A program made the position numbers and the translations under genes. A stretch of 64,000 nt of DNA, from the NCBI GenBank assembly GCA_025267735.1, contig CM046293.1:13230560-13294559 (forward strand), in the 5' to 3' direction. Positions 1 to 11,928 of the stretch are shown one piece after another; position 1 is the stretch's first letter; each line of letters opens with the position of its first letter. A model generated the notes under the pieces. That model saw only the letters and a program-made list of their open reading frames with translations. It had not been told where the DNA came from and did no database searches. The stretch is from Mactra quadrangularis. Taxonomy: Eukaryota; Mollusca; Bivalvia; Venerida; Mactridae.

Positions 1-720
1 AAGACACACCAAGACGGCTTCAATACCTCTTAAAGTGTTATTTCAGTTTCACTTTCACCTTAAAAACGTCTAACTAACTAATTTTATAGCACACGAACGA
101 TTGATTTGGCAAAAAAATTGTTGTCCATAAACTACGGGAGGTCACTCAGTTGGTTCATAATATCGATGCGTATTGAATTATTTCCCATAAATAGTTTGAC
201 ATTTGGCGGGAATTCTCGGGAGATAATCTATTTTTGTATATTGCAGACTTTGATTAAAAAAAATATATCGCTATACACTGTAATATAGTTAAGTAAAAAT
301 ATGTTACAACACCAAAATCACGTTCAAATCAATGAAGGGAAGAAATTGAATAGTTTTAAGCATATACAATAGGTTATGTTGTCACTCAGATTATTTAAAT
401 AAATAATCATAATAACTTCTTTAAACATCATTGAACAATTTGTTCTGATGTTTTCTAGACTAAGATCAGATTGCTTTACTCAAAATTTCAAATAACACAT
501 AAAATCAATTGTTAAGGGGGAATAATTCCGTCATACTGATGTAATAGTACAAACGTAGTTATTCCCCTTTGTTTTACTAGACTATCTTACGTCTCTGTTC
601 GGTCTTAAACTAGATATTAAATAGCCATTTTTATTAAAAAATATAAATAACAAGTAAAAAAGTATATTTATGACATATTTTACACGTCTAATAGCTGTTG
701 TGTCCGTCTTGGGGTGTCTT
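1..720. mobile_element. Non-autonomous DNA element with terminal inverted repeats (left end at window edge)
   Basis: The first 17 bases (AAGACACACCAAGACGG) are the inverted complement, with one mismatch, of CCGTCTTGGGGTGTCTT at 704-720. This suggests a roughly 720-bp element whose left terminus lies at or just before the window start. A smaller inverted pair (AAGGGGGAATAATTCCGT near 515 and ACGTAGTTATTCCCCTTT near 555) lies inside. No transposase-like reading frame is present. Target-site duplication cannot be judged because the left flank is outside the window. Confidence 0.5.
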
Positions 721-944
721 GGGGTAAATAGTCTGACCCTCCTTAAACATAATTATCTCCACGAAAATCATTTAAATACAAAAATATATAATATCTCTTA
801 ACAATATAAACATCATTTAAACTGTCAACAATTTATATCAAAATTATATATTTCATAAAAGGCATGAGGTAATAGATAATTTGTCAATGACACCAATTTA
901 CTATATATTTAATACAATCCCGGATTTTCTATTAGCGTCCCGGG

Positions 945-1112
945 GTTTTCCCAACCCCAATTCCTAGTCGGTTATTTATGTTGGGTGCCAAATGAAATGA
1001 AACATGATAAAATTCCATGGTCCAATATTAGATTTAAACCCAGGACCTCTTATGTTGTAAGTGAAAACTACCACGTCCCCATAAAAGCTAGCTTGAAGGC
1101 AAGGGAGAACAA
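945..1112 (-). mobile_element. tRNA-derived SINE, group S2 (copy 1)
   Basis: On the minus strand this reads as a tRNA-like head (GACGTGGTAG box A-like, GGTTTAAATC box B-like) followed by a body containing TTTGGCACCCAACATAAAT. It is related to 11237-11395, 11455-11575 and 46705-46805, sharing the GCTAGCTTTTATGG lead-in. The A/B boxes have decayed, so it is an old insertion. Confidence 0.55.
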
Positions 1113-1567
1113 GAGCCACATTATACCTCTGCTACAGTAGCTTATATAGAGTGCTAGCAAATTCTACCATATTTGGGCATGGTGACCTACTTTTTTAGCT
1201 CAGACGACACATTTTCAGATTTTGTGCTAGACTTCATCTATCCTTTCATTTTTTTAAATAATACTGATCATATGCTGCCTGAGAATGTAGCCCCTAGAGT
1301 ACCATGCTAACAATGTTTTCCATATTTGGGCATTGTGGCCTAGATTTTAACCACAGAAGACCTAGTTCTGGCTTAAAAAACTTTATAATCCGGCTTTTTA
1401 ACATTTTGATTTTTATCAGATGCGGCATTACCCATTCATTAACAGTGTAAACAATGTTCGCTGAAGACCTTAAGCTACAGAAGACCCACATTTAGAACAC
1501 CTCGAGCATTTATTGAATGAAAAATTAATACTTTCAACACCGATCAGAGCTTTTGTATGGGCATCCT

Positions 1568-1646
1568 AGGTGTTCAGCACAATTTTCCCCCAATTATACA
1601 CTATTATAATAGTGCATAATTGGGGGGGAAATTGTGCTGAACACCT
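1568..1646. repeat. Short foldback element (79 bp palindrome)
   Basis: AGGTGTTCAGCACAATTT... on the left is mirrored by ...AAATTGTGCTGAACACCT on the right, with only a few mismatches and the centre near TATTATAATA. It could form a near-complete hairpin. It is typical of a miniature foldback/MITE and has no coding potential. Confidence 0.75.
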
Positions 1647-2204
1647 ATGATGGGCATGTGACGCAAAAGTAGTTCCAAAATGACGTCTAAATAGGACAGA
1701 GGTTATTCCTCATGAAGGGGCGAGAAGTTCCAAATGCTAATCAACATGGCCTGGTGCACAAGCGCAAGTAATAAATCTATTATTCTAAAGAGAAGGCACA
1801 TTAAGACGAGATTTTAAATAAAAACCCAAAATAAGACATGAAAATACTGACAACTTCAAGCGCACGTTAAAGACAAAATTCCATGGTTTAAATAATGTTC
1901 CCAGTATACAGTGAAAGCTCTTCACTAAGTAGACTACACGCAGACATTCCAAACTCCTCACAGCAGTTACGTCACACGTTGCTACTTTAACCACTGCCTT
2001 CACATGAATCACGAGAAGCATGTAGTACCATGTGACTAATAATATATTAGTAATATTTAAATTTAAACAAGCAATAACTGTATGCCTAAAATGTGTAAGG
2101 CGTAATGTATAGGCTAGCGAAAAATAACAATGATAAAAAATGTGGTTGATTTACAAGTACTGCCAAAGAAATAAGACAAATTAAATAGAGATATTTTAAG
2201 AAAA

Positions 2205-2302
2205 GATGAAAAAAGTTTTTCGGCTCTTTGAGGGACGAATTCTTCATGTGGTGGCAGTGGTTATTGATTTGATAAAGGGAGATAACCGCTGCGGGGAGTT
2301 TG
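2205..2302 (+). repeat. Dispersed ~100-bp repeat, copy 1
   Basis: A block beginning AAGATGAAAAAAG and containing GGTGGCAGTGGTTATTGATT and ATAACCGCTGCGG recurs at 8322-8418 with high similarity. It recurs partly, inverted, at 18903-18958. Its ends are not defined. The class is unknown, either a SINE body or a MITE fragment. Confidence 0.6.
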
Positions 2303-3490
2303 GCGGACATTCATGGAGGGGTGGGTGGGGTATCAAATAAAAACAATATAAAACATATTTTAATTTGATTTCTCACTTACCACGATCTCCTTGGAATAAA
2401 TTAATAATCCTATTCATAAATATGCTATATAGTCCAAATGAATCGAGTTGATAATGCTCACTTTTGATATCTCCACGTGCGTATCTTCAAGTTCATGCGC
2501 TGCGCTTTTTCGACACGGAATTCCTTGGTATATGGTGGGTGGAACAATAAAATGCATCGGGTGTCCACTTAATTTGAATTAACAAAAACATACGCGTAGT
2601 TTGGTACCTTTTCAAAGCCCGTAAATATGCTATTCAATTAAAAAAATAATTTTATTGTCCACACATGTTTGCAGCATATCCCTGTCGTAGGGAAGAAGAT
2701 GGCCGACAATTTCACGTGCAGCTTTCGCGCCAATTTTTGGGGCGTGGCTTGCATGGGTTAGTCCAGGGAGAGTAGGCGGAGCCGGCGTATGCCCTCTAAA
2801 AATATCTAAGCGAAGTTATTTTTCTATCATGAAATATTATTTTTATCGGAAAATATTTTTTTTTAAAAAGTTAAAAATCGTTCAACGGTCATTTCTCCAC
2901 TAAGTCATTTCTCCAATTTCTACGATGGTCATTTCTCCATCTTTATATATGTGAGGCGTATGTATATAATCACATATGTAGATGTGTTTTTAGTTTATTA
3001 TAATCATTTTTTAACATAAAAATATGAAATGTTTATTTAGAATGATATGACGAATTATGTATATATATATATATTAAAATGAAATCCGACAATAGGGCTA
3101 ATTTCTACACTCGCCATGTTGTTATTGTTGATTTATTTCTTGTATTTGTTACATGGAATGTGTGTAACCAGGGATTTCACGTAATCCCCAAATAACGTTT
3201 GGAGAATAAAGAAACTAGCTACAATTCTCGAATTGTGATTATTATTTTTTGTAGAATCATTATTTTAATAAATTAAGTATGGACCTGGTTTGTGATGAAA
3301 TATAACCTTACTATATGAATGCAGTTCACATTTTTGCGATTCAGCAAATGATATCCTAAAGCTGCAAAATCATGTCTATTTAATTATTTTCCATAACGAC
3401 TTTTATGCGATCTTTGTAGTTTCCATTGTCGGTAACCCACGGTACTCATACAAATGAAGTAATACCCTGGGTTACCGAGGATGGTAGTTT

Positions 3491-3566
3491 CAGACCCAAC
3501 AGAAAGATTGATCCTTCTGTTGTAGTTTAATCCTTCTGCCAACAGACACAGCAGAAGGATCGTTCC
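3491..3566. repeat. CAGCAGAAGGAT palindrome cluster, copy 1
   Basis: Alternating TGATCCTTCTG and its complement CAGAAGGATCG form short interlocking palindromes. The same motif recurs in a longer cluster at 6719-6965 and once in the foldback at 14018-14148. Confidence 0.6.
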
Positions 3567-4838
3567 ATATAAATTGTGGTTTAAAATAAGACTCGGTTAT
3601 CAGCATGTATTTGCACATTTTTAATGAAAAAAAAATCGAAACAATCTGTGGTAGGGCAAATTTTCGTACTTTAGTTTAAAACTTATCTATTGTCAAAATT
3701 AAAACGAGTTATTCACACTATTATAAAGTAAGCTTAATTATTCTATTGTCAGTCTGATTTTGTGAATAGGTTGGTATTAAAATTAATAAAAAAAACGTGT
3801 ATTTATTAAATTAGCAGAAGAATGTCAATCAAACCCAAATTTACTTACGAAAACAGGGCTACTTTCTACACTCGCCATGCTGTTATTATTCTCTTAGTAG
3901 ACTCTGATAAAATCTTCAAAATCGACCTGTGTATCAGCATTAAAATGATGCACAATGTGTCAAGTTTAAGTCATTTCATAGTAAAAATCGAACCCAAATA
4001 TCATTTAGAACAAAATCAAACATCGAAAAAAAATACATTGTTTGGCCTCAATAAGTCGAGTTTTACATGTCGTGATATACCGAATTAAAGATTTTTCTAT
4101 ATATAATTTGATTTTTTGAATAGATTGGTGAAATAACTAATAAAACATGTTTTTTTAATAACAGCAGAACGATGTCAGTCGAACACAAATTCACATTCGA
4201 AAATTGGCCTGTTTTGTACACTCACCATGCCCTTATTGTTTATTTATTGTTTAAAATGTACCCGTTTAAACATTTTACAAAGAATCAACTTTAAAATGAT
4301 GCATCATATAACATGTTTTGTCTAAATTTTGGTTTAAAGTAAGACTCGGTAATCAGCATGTATTTGCATTTTTTTATTGAAAATACCGAACGAACTTTCG
4401 TACTGAGAATTTTTGTATTTTATAAATTAACATATATTTTGGCGCAATTAAAATGACTTTATCTCACGTTTATACACCAAAAGAAAGCTTGTTCCATTTC
4501 CAACGTTTAGGCCCATACATACATGTAATCCCAAGTCGATATTCGATTTTAAATAGAAAAGTATAGGGGAAAATTCTTTGAACGGTCATAACTCTTTTAT
4601 TCTTAAAGATATCAATTTTGTGCAAATGATGCAAAAATGTTATAACTGTCTTCTTTCATTTGATTGTTTTTAATTGCTTGTAAAATTGTAAAGTTTTGGT
4701 CCCTTTTAAGGTTTTATTTGTTTACTCACGTTACTATAAAGAAGGGCGACGAATACCCATGCTGATATAAATTGAAAAATATTCAGCTGTCTCTGTTTTA
4801 TTGATTTGTATAATATGTTACAGGCAATGTGTGTAACC

Positions 4839-4916
4839 AGGGATTTCACGTAATCCCTAACCAATTCAGGGAATTCATGTAATCCATAGTGATTCTAGGG
4901 AATACGTGAAATCCCT
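4839..4916. repeat. Inverted repeat (AGGGATTTCACGTAATCCCTA arms)
   Basis: AGGGATTTCACGTAATCCCT at the left is matched, with one mismatch, by the complement of the block at 4896-4916. The loop is about 36 bases and contains a third, partial copy (AGGGAATTCATGTAATCC). A lone arm occurs at about 3174. This is a small foldback unit within the 3-6.7 kb repeat region. Confidence 0.65.
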
Positions 4917-5170
4917 AATTTAAATATTTTTTTCATTTTTAAACAAATTACCTGACCCGATTGCTTATACAGATCATGTTGATCAGCGATGAAATTCTTA
5001 TGCCCGATCTGGGTACCCCGAGATGATTGAATGTATCAATTTAGATCATTATATCTTTTTATAGCTCGGATGGATGATTGCATATCTAAATTAATCTAAA
5101 AGTCGAGTTGATATTGTTTTAATGGTGCCGATTTTGTGCCCTTTTCTTTGTATGAGAGTCAATATCTGTG

Positions 5171-5228
5171 GGGCCAGGTGGGGGGGGGGGCACGTGCCCT
5201 CTGTGCCCCCGGTAAATCCGGGCCTGTT
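5171..5228 (-). mobile_element. Possible hAT-type element terminus (solo end)
   Basis: The minus strand reads CAGGCCCGGATTTACCGGGG followed by GGGCACGTGCCC and a run of C. CAGGSCCGGATTTA-type ends are common termini of animal hAT elements. The opposite end was not found, so this is either a truncated end or a chance match. A 10-base G run adjoins it. Confidence 0.3.
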
Positions 5229-6718
5229 CAATGTCTTTAAGTTAACAGCTAAAACACTTTAATTATTTACAGCAATTTTTTATGCAAATGGCATCTTTGT
5301 TTTTATAACAATTCTTATAAAAACAACCTATGACTTGAGTTGAAATATTCAATAATTGCATGTCTGTTCTACAATTTAAATTTATTTAAAATATTCTGTT
5401 ATAAGTCCACTAATTGATAAAGCATACCATTTATAAAAGAGCAAAGTAAACAATCCTGACGAATGTTCAGTGCTGAAAAATAAGACCTATAGAAAAACGC
5501 ACATACAATACCCACCAAAAGTTGAGAGACTAAAGAAACTTATATGTACTTCAATTCTCTAATTTTGATGATTATATGTTTGTAGAATCATTATTTTAAT
5601 ATATTTAAGTATGGTATGTGATAGAATGTAAACAAATTACATGAATGCAACATATTTATAAGATTCATCTTAAACCTGCAAAACCCGATGTTTATTGTAA
5701 TTATTTTCCATAACATGGCTTTTATCTTTGTAGTCTCAGTTATAATTACAATAATAACCGAAGAATCAAGCAAAGCTAGAAAGCATTTCAAAATAAACAA
5801 TTATCAAATTTTGAACAAAAGCTATTCAGTAGGCATGCAAAGTAAAAATGTCTTCAACATTTTTATGGGTACATGTACTGTATTTGAGTACACGAAATAT
5901 GACACAAGCATAGAACATTATAATACTAATCTATTTTTTTATGAAAAAATCGAACCAAACTGTGGTAGGGCGAATTCTTGTACTTGAAATATTAACATAT
6001 ATTTTGTCCAAATTAAAACGAGTTATTCACACATTTATACATCAAAACAGGGATTCTATATACAATGTACATGTAACAAGGATTTGTAACGAAGTGCTTT
6101 TTTGAATTTTCACGGTCGTCACTGTCTATAACTGGCTAAAGCATGTTGTTCAAACTATTCCAGCGTTTAAAAACTGTGAATTGTGAATGTTTCTGCAGTT
6201 TTTTTACCAAATAAATGTTGCAATTATGACCGAAAATATGACTTTAGGAGATGTAAAATGAGGCTAAAAATAGCAGATCGGCGGAAAAATGCATTATTTT
6301 GTGAAACAGTCTGTGAGCGTAATTTACCTCAAAATCATCTAGAAACATTTTTGCTAGCATTTATGTCAATATCAATGGTACTGGTACAAAATTTCATGTG
6401 AATATTTTTATTTAAACTTGTTATACTTGTTTTCCGTATTGGCCGAAATAATAGCAACGAAAGTGAAATTTGATGAATATCTATTACTTATCGTTACAAA
6501 TCCCTGTTATACAAAATCCCTGATCATAAGAAAGCTTGTTCTATTGTCTGTCTAATTTTGCGAATGAGTTTGTGTAAAGATTAGAAAACACGCTTTAATA
6601 AACATCAGAATGATGTCATTTTTAACACAAAATGACATCCGACAATAGGGCTACTTTCTACACTAGCCATGTTGTTATTGCTGTTATCTTTCCGCTGTAC
6701 TGATTTCTTTTTTTTCTA

Positions 6719-6965
6719 ACAGACCCAACAGAAAAATTGATCCTTCTGCTGTAATTTAATCCTTCTGCCAACATAAGCAGCAGAAAGATAGTTCTATGTT
6801 TTCTTTTTTTCTTACAATACCAGTAGAAGGATTGATCCTTCTGTTATAACTCAATCTTTCTGCCAGCAGACACAGCAGAAATATTGATCATTCTGCTGTT
6901 GATTAATCCTTCTGCCAGCAGACACAGCAGAAGGATCGTTCCTTCTGCTGTGTCTGCTGAGTCTG
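6719..6965. repeat. CAGCAGAAGGAT palindrome cluster, copy 2 (long)
   Basis: At least five units of ATCCTTCTGCTG or its complement occur in about 250 bases. They end in a near-perfect palindrome built from CAGCAGAAGGATCG and TTCCTTCTGCTG at about 6925-6953. It resembles 3491-3566 but is longer. It could fold into a multi-branched structure on either strand. Confidence 0.65.
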
Positions 6966-8321
6966 TCAACTTTACGTCCATTAAATACATTGTAATTAAA
7001 GTTTGGTTGATTTCTCTATGAAGCACTCTCTGTGAATCAATTAGTATATGAAATGATACGAATAAGAACATTATTTAACATGGGACTGTTGGTTTACAAG
7101 TAGATATAAATTGTTGTTTTATAACAATTATTTATATTGTGTTTTCGTTTAGTTTGAATTTATTTAGGATACGTCTAATCCATAAGGATGCATTATATAC
7201 AGACCCCAGGATGTGACTCTTCATCCCTTAAAAGATTGGTGTTTGAGTCTAAATTGAATTAAAAATTTCGAAAAATCCAGTTTTAATTCATATCAGGGTA
7301 GTTTATTATTTGCCAAAATGTTTTTGTTATTGCCAATGGTGGGTTACCTCCTCATTGATAATTTAGCACCATAAAGTTGGAGATTTCCAAATAAGTAGTG
7401 CTTTACTCTGTACTTCAGATGCATAAATAAATTAAAGCCTTTGTCAGAGTATGGTATACATATATATATATACATGTACTGTAGTCAGTAAGAAGTGAGA
7501 TCAACTTTTCTTACAATTGAAATCTGTTTGGTACTCTTGTTGCACTTTCTGCCTTTAAATTAATATAAATGTATCATAGAAAAATAAATTTAAGATCAGT
7601 TAACAATAAAAACGGTATATGGACTTAAACAATGCAGTACGTGTTTTAAAATTATACATATTTTTGGATTTTAATTAAAGGGGGTTAATTCAATGATTAA
7701 TACCAAACTGCCCACAGCGGTTATTTCCCTTTGCTAAATGGTAAAATTTATTGTGTGACGTTACCTTTAAAAAGGAATTTGGAATAATACATGTTTTATT
7801 TACATTATTTATTCAATGAGTAATGGACCACAATGGAAATAAGAGTGTCTTTTTTCTTGTGTTAGCATTGGCGTTGTTGTGCATATCATGGACAAGAATT
7901 TTACGATATCACATTTTTACTTCATATTTAATTTTGTATTGTACATTTGTATGTATGTATACTATGCCGAAATGATTATATCAATAAATCTTTAACGATG
8001 GGCCCTGTTTATTTTAGGTCCTTGCTTGAACTAAGACAAATAAACATTAAACTTATTTAGTGAAGTTTTCCAGATAACATTTTGAAATGTTGATACATAT
8101 ATTACAGCTTATTTACGCTATTTATCAAACTCATCACAGTGCTTACGTAAAGCTTTGCTTCTTAATCGTTGCTAGAAAAACCATGTGACACCAATGTGTT
8201 GCGTGTGAAAAGTAATTTGTTTATTTTTGAAAACTTCTTGATCTTAACTATCTTTTATGTACTATGAACATAATAATTTACTACAAGGAGACACAATTTT
8301 TAAAAAATATTGAAATGTAAA
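6966..8321. other. Gene-free stretch, little recognised
   Basis: AT-rich sequence with short stop-ridden frames on both strands. It contains a (TA)n microsatellite near 7446-7462. A short fragment, CAGCGGTTATTTCCCTTTGC near 7714, matches the motif at about 25455. No gene, RNA or clear transposon end was seen. Confidence 0.5.
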
Positions 8322-8418
8322 AGAAAAGATGAAAAAGATATTCGGCTTTCTGAGGAACGAATTTACTTGTGGTGGCAGTGGTTATTGATTTAATAAAGAG
8401 AATTAACCGCTGCATGGA
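8322..8418 (+). repeat. Dispersed ~100-bp repeat, copy 2
   Basis: Same block as 2205-2302: AAAGATGAAAAAG, then GGTGGCAGTGGTTATTGATT, then TTAACCGCTGCATGGAGTTT. Roughly 85 percent similar by eye. Confidence 0.6.
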
Positions 8419-8926
8419 GTTTTGATATTTATATGCTTAGAAAATCTTTACTAACATTATAGAAGCTACTGCTTATCTGTTCTTAAAACTGTTATCATAG
8501 CCGGGTCACATATACCGAAATAGTCTAGTATCAAGTTAAATTTAAAACATGTTCAGATTTTCTTGTAGTGTACAAATGTATTATATAATATCTTACTTAA
8601 GTATAAAATATTCGAGAACAACCTCTTTATGATGGTCTTTTCTTTAATTATTTATTAGCTATACGTTATTGGACTTCAAATTTCACTACGGCATTATAAC
8701 CTAATATTCGGCCATTATGGAAAAACACGGCCTTTATGAAATACCCCGGCTATTATGAGATTCGGGCATTTTATTGGTTCCGAGTAACATGATGGCTGAG
8801 CTTTCTTAGAAAAGCCGTGTTTTTCTCTTTACAGAAAAAATGCCGCCACTTTGAATGTTGGTACAATCTGGGTGTTTTTTTATAGGAAACTATCTGCGAT
8901 ATCCCCTATCGTACTTTTTTAAAAAA

Positions 8927-9151
8927 TGTACAGTTAATTAATAAAATTGTACAGTTAATTAATAAAATTGTATAGTTAATTAATAAAATTGTACAGTTAA
9001 TTAATAAAATTGTACAGTTAATTAATAAAATTGTATAGTTAATTAATAAAATTGTACAGTTAATTAATAAAATTGTACAGTTAATTAATAAAATTGTACA
9101 GTTAATTAATAAAATTGTATAGTTAATTAATAAAATTGTATAGTTAATTAA
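8927..9151. repeat. 21-bp minisatellite, about 11 units
   Basis: The unit TGTAYAGTTAATTAATAAAAT is repeated without spacers. The only common variation is C or T at the fifth base. In order, the units read C C T C C T C C C T T (last unit partial), suggesting expansion by three-unit blocks. There is no spacer diversity, so it is not a CRISPR array. Confidence 0.95.
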
Positions 9152-9857
9152 GTGTACCCATTAACACTTTATTACTAACATTATAGTACTAGTCTTCATT
9201 TCTGATAATAAATTATGTAATCATTGTAAAGTTCTCGAGGTTGCTGAACATTTCTTCTTTCGTTGTACTTTATACACAATAGAACGACTCAGACAGTTCC
9301 AATTTTCTATGTACTGTCGATCCTCTCCTGTAAACTTAAATCGTAAACCCTACACCCTCAGCCGAAAACTGACTGAGTTGAGCTATAAAAAGGTCTTGAA
9401 CTTGTCAAAATATTTTGTATAGAAGATTAAGAATGAGCGATGGTAATTCACATGCTATTGAGTATAATTGATATTTCATGTGCTACTAATTTATTTTTAT
9501 GTGTTGGTTACTGCAAGAATTTGATATAAAACAATTTCTAATTTATTATAATTGACATGAGGACGTTACATGTATGTAATGTATATACAAATGTACTACA
9601 TGTATAACAATAATAATGGTTAAGTGTCCACTTAATTAAAGTTTTTATCTGTTTGACATGAAAATTTAAAATATTTAAACACTTTCAGATCACTTAGTAT
9701 CTCGTGATTTTGTCATTTAAAAATGTTTATCAATATAAAACAGCTGAATGTACATGTATATTATAATAAATGATCTAATCATCTAACTTCCTGTGGTTTT
9801 AATTGTTTTTGAAATATTCAAATCGTTTTAACCAAGAAGTTGAAGTATGTTAATATG

Positions 9858-10312
9858 GAGTCCCTAAAGTGACATTTTGAAATACATTGTACTTAATCAT
9901 TTTCACGATTATTTCGTTTATACGAATTATTTTTTTTTTTACAAATAATGCATTTTTTTACGAAATATTATTTTGTTTAAACGAATTATATTGCGTAAAT
10001 ATTGCGAGTTTTTTTTAAATAAAATTACTTCCTTTTGTACGAAATAATATTGCGTTAAAATTATCCGTAAAAACGAAATAATATTATGTACATGTATTAC
10101 GTAAATAAATGTTAAATTTTGTCTAATTTACGAAATAATATTCAGTTTAAACGATATGATATTTCGTAATTACAAAAAAGTATTCTGAAAATAATTATCT
10201 CAAAATATTTATTTTGAAAATAAAAACAACCGAAATGATATTATCTTAAAAATCGAAATAGTTGTAAAATTAAAAATAGTAAATGTATTTCAAAATGTCA
10301 CTTTAGGGGCTC
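9858..10312. mobile_element. MITE with ~31-bp terminal inverted repeats
   Basis: The left end GAGTCCCTAAAGTGACATTT is mirrored by ...ATGTCACTTTAGGGGCTC at the right end. Over 31 bases there is one mismatch, with weaker pairing extending a few bases further out. The interior is built from many forward and reverse copies of TACGAAATAATATT-like words. It has no coding capacity. Length is 455 bp. Confidence 0.85.
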
Positions 10313-10690
10313 TGTATTATTGTATATCTGTATTATAAGTGTTACTGATGCTGACGTGGATTCTATATTTGATAATAATGATAAAATAACTAAGGATCAT
10401 CTTAAAGTACCTTCTTTAATATAACGTAAACATGTGAACTTTTAGAAGAAATCTGGGTGAATTCTGGTTAAGATCTTGATCAAGGAAACTTACTCCATTT
10501 ATTTTCCGCCTCTTATAAAATGACCAAGATATTTCTAGCACTTGTGTCAATATACTTAAATGTATGTACGTGACGGGAAGAGGGGATGATAAGAATGTAA
10601 CGTGTCATATTTAACAAGCATCTCATCCCCCCGGACAAAGCAAGGAATTGCTTGGGAATCAAATCGTGCTTTTACCTTCACTATAAATAG

Positions 10691-10997
10691 CCGCCCGGCT
10701 AGCTCAGTTGGTAGCACGCAAGTCCATTGACCAAGGGGTAGTGGGTTCAATTCCCGGGCGGGGCATACTTTCGTGTAGCTTGGTCATGAAATTATTTCTA
10801 CGGCCATTCTCCCTCTACCAATGATTCTTAGTTATTTAGGGCTGTTGTCATTCTCTGACGAAAGTATGCGCATAATAGTTGGTTAACAGCTAAGTCCAGC
10901 GATTTAGCATTTCCATGAACAGTGAGTAGGATGACTGACTGTCATTATATGACCTATAAAATGTGTTGCCAAGGCGTTAAACCCAACAACAATAACC
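10691..10997 (+). mobile_element. tRNA-derived SINE, group S1 (copy 1)
   Basis: The head GCCCGGCTAGCTCAGTTGG (box A) followed by GGGTTCAATTCCCGGGC (box B) resembles a tRNA-Lys-like start, but the anticodon arm does not fold well. A body of about 230 bases follows, containing GTTAACAGCTAAGTCCAG and CATGAACAGTGAGTAGG. It ends in GGCGTTAAACCCAACAACAA, a tail type common in molluscan SINEs. Copies occur at 52251-52484 (+) and 30781-31083 (-). Because the same body follows the head at all three sites, this is a SINE and not a tRNA gene. Confidence 0.85.
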
Positions 10998-11236
10998 TTC
11001 ACTCTACTGCTCAGCGACTGCCGTGAAACTGTTTTCGCGCTACAAAAGCCCAAAACATACAATGTAGTGTTCTAATAGCCTTAATATATTGACTGGTACA
11101 TATTAGGTATTCAAAGTATTCTGATTTTATTTAATATCATTATTTTATTTATAGAGACCACAACGGAAATAAGAATTAATTTCCTTTTATGTCCCTCCCT
11201 GTATTTCAATTAAATTTGACATTGTCAATATTTGAC

Positions 11237-11395
11237 ATTGGTAGAGTGTCCGCTTACGACTCGAGAGGTCGTGGGTTCAAATCTCAGTTCGGAACATGAA
11301 TTTTCATCGGTTATATTTGGCGCCCAACGTAATTAACACACTAGGAATTGTGATTGCACCCTTAGATAGTCCCACGGACAATCAAGCTCTATGAA
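11237..11395 (+). mobile_element. tRNA-derived SINE, group S2 (copy 2)
   Basis: GGTAGAGTGTCCGCTTACGA (box A region) then CGTGGGTTCAAATCTC (box B) form a tRNA-like head. It is followed by TTTTCATCGGTTATATTTGG and a body ending near CCACGGACAATC. It shares head and body with 945-1112 (inverted) and the head with 11455-11575 and 46705-46805. Confidence 0.75.
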
Positions 11396-11454
11396 TTCGA
11401 GGACGAATTCTGTTAAGAAGGGTGTGTGTGTAGCAGATGTATAATACGGCATTT

Positions 11455-11575
11455 GTACTCCCTTGCCTTCAAGCTAGCTTTTATGGCGACGTGGTAGAGT
11501 GTTCGCTTACGACTCGTGAGGTCGTGGCTTCTAATCTTAGTTCGGACCATGAATTTTCATCGGATTACAATAATA
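11455..11575 (+). mobile_element. tRNA-derived SINE, group S2 (copy 3, partial)
   Basis: Lead-in CAAGCTAGCTTTTATGG, then GTGGTAGAGTGTTCGCTTAC and a degenerate box B (GTGGCTTCTAATCTTAG). It is a second, slightly diverged copy only about 120 bases after copy 2. Confidence 0.7.
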
Positions 11576-11694
11576 TTGTTGTATATTTTATCATCATATT
11601 GCTGACTGTACTTGTAATCTCCATGTCAATGTCATGAAATATAAATCAATAAATATATACATGTATGCATAAGAACTGAACAGAACAGTGACCA

Positions 11695-11928
11695 GTGCTT
11701 TTTCACACAAATTCTCTAAAAATTATCGTAAGTCAATTTCATATTATTAGTAGTTCAAAGTCAGATGGATAAAAAGCATAACTATGATATGATATTCAAA
11801 AGGTATACACTATCCTACACAATTCTACAATATTTGGAATTGATAAGCCAAAAAAATGAGATAATTATCAATGTTTCTTGCTTTTGACTTACGAAGATTT
11901 TTTCCGTAAGAATTTTTGTGAAAAGCAC
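11695..11928. mobile_element. MITE family M2, copy 1
   Basis: Terminal inverted repeats: GTGCTTTTTCACACAAATTC and GAATTTTTGTGAAAAGCAC, with TGACTTACGAAGATTTTTTC forming the inner part of the right arm. The interior (AAGCATAACTATGATATGAT, AAAGGTATACAC) is shared with a second copy at 34006-34241. No coding capacity. Confidence 0.85.

Larger units (their letters stand above)
2985..6700. repeat. Decayed complex repeat region (large-unit duplications)
   Basis: A block with GGGCTACTTTCTACAC followed by TCGCCATG and TGTTATT occurs at about 3095, 3855, 4210 and 6650. A block GTAACCAGGGATTTCACGTA occurs at about 3168 and 4834. Blocks ATCATTATTTTAAT...GTATGG and CTGTGGTAGGGC occur at about 3250/5590 and 3643/5960, i.e. 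about 2.3 kb apart. The region therefore looks like several diverged copies of one larger unit. Open frames here (for example 3822-4088) lie in the repeat and show no family resemblance. Confidence 0.55.

Noticed and set aside
8927..9151. CRISPR-like regular repeat
   Set aside because: Units are contiguous with no spacers, and the genome is eukaryotic; it is a minisatellite.
10691..10770. Possible functional tRNA-Lys gene
   Set aside because: Box A and box B are good, but the anticodon stem does not pair properly and the same downstream body follows at two other loci, so it is a SINE head.
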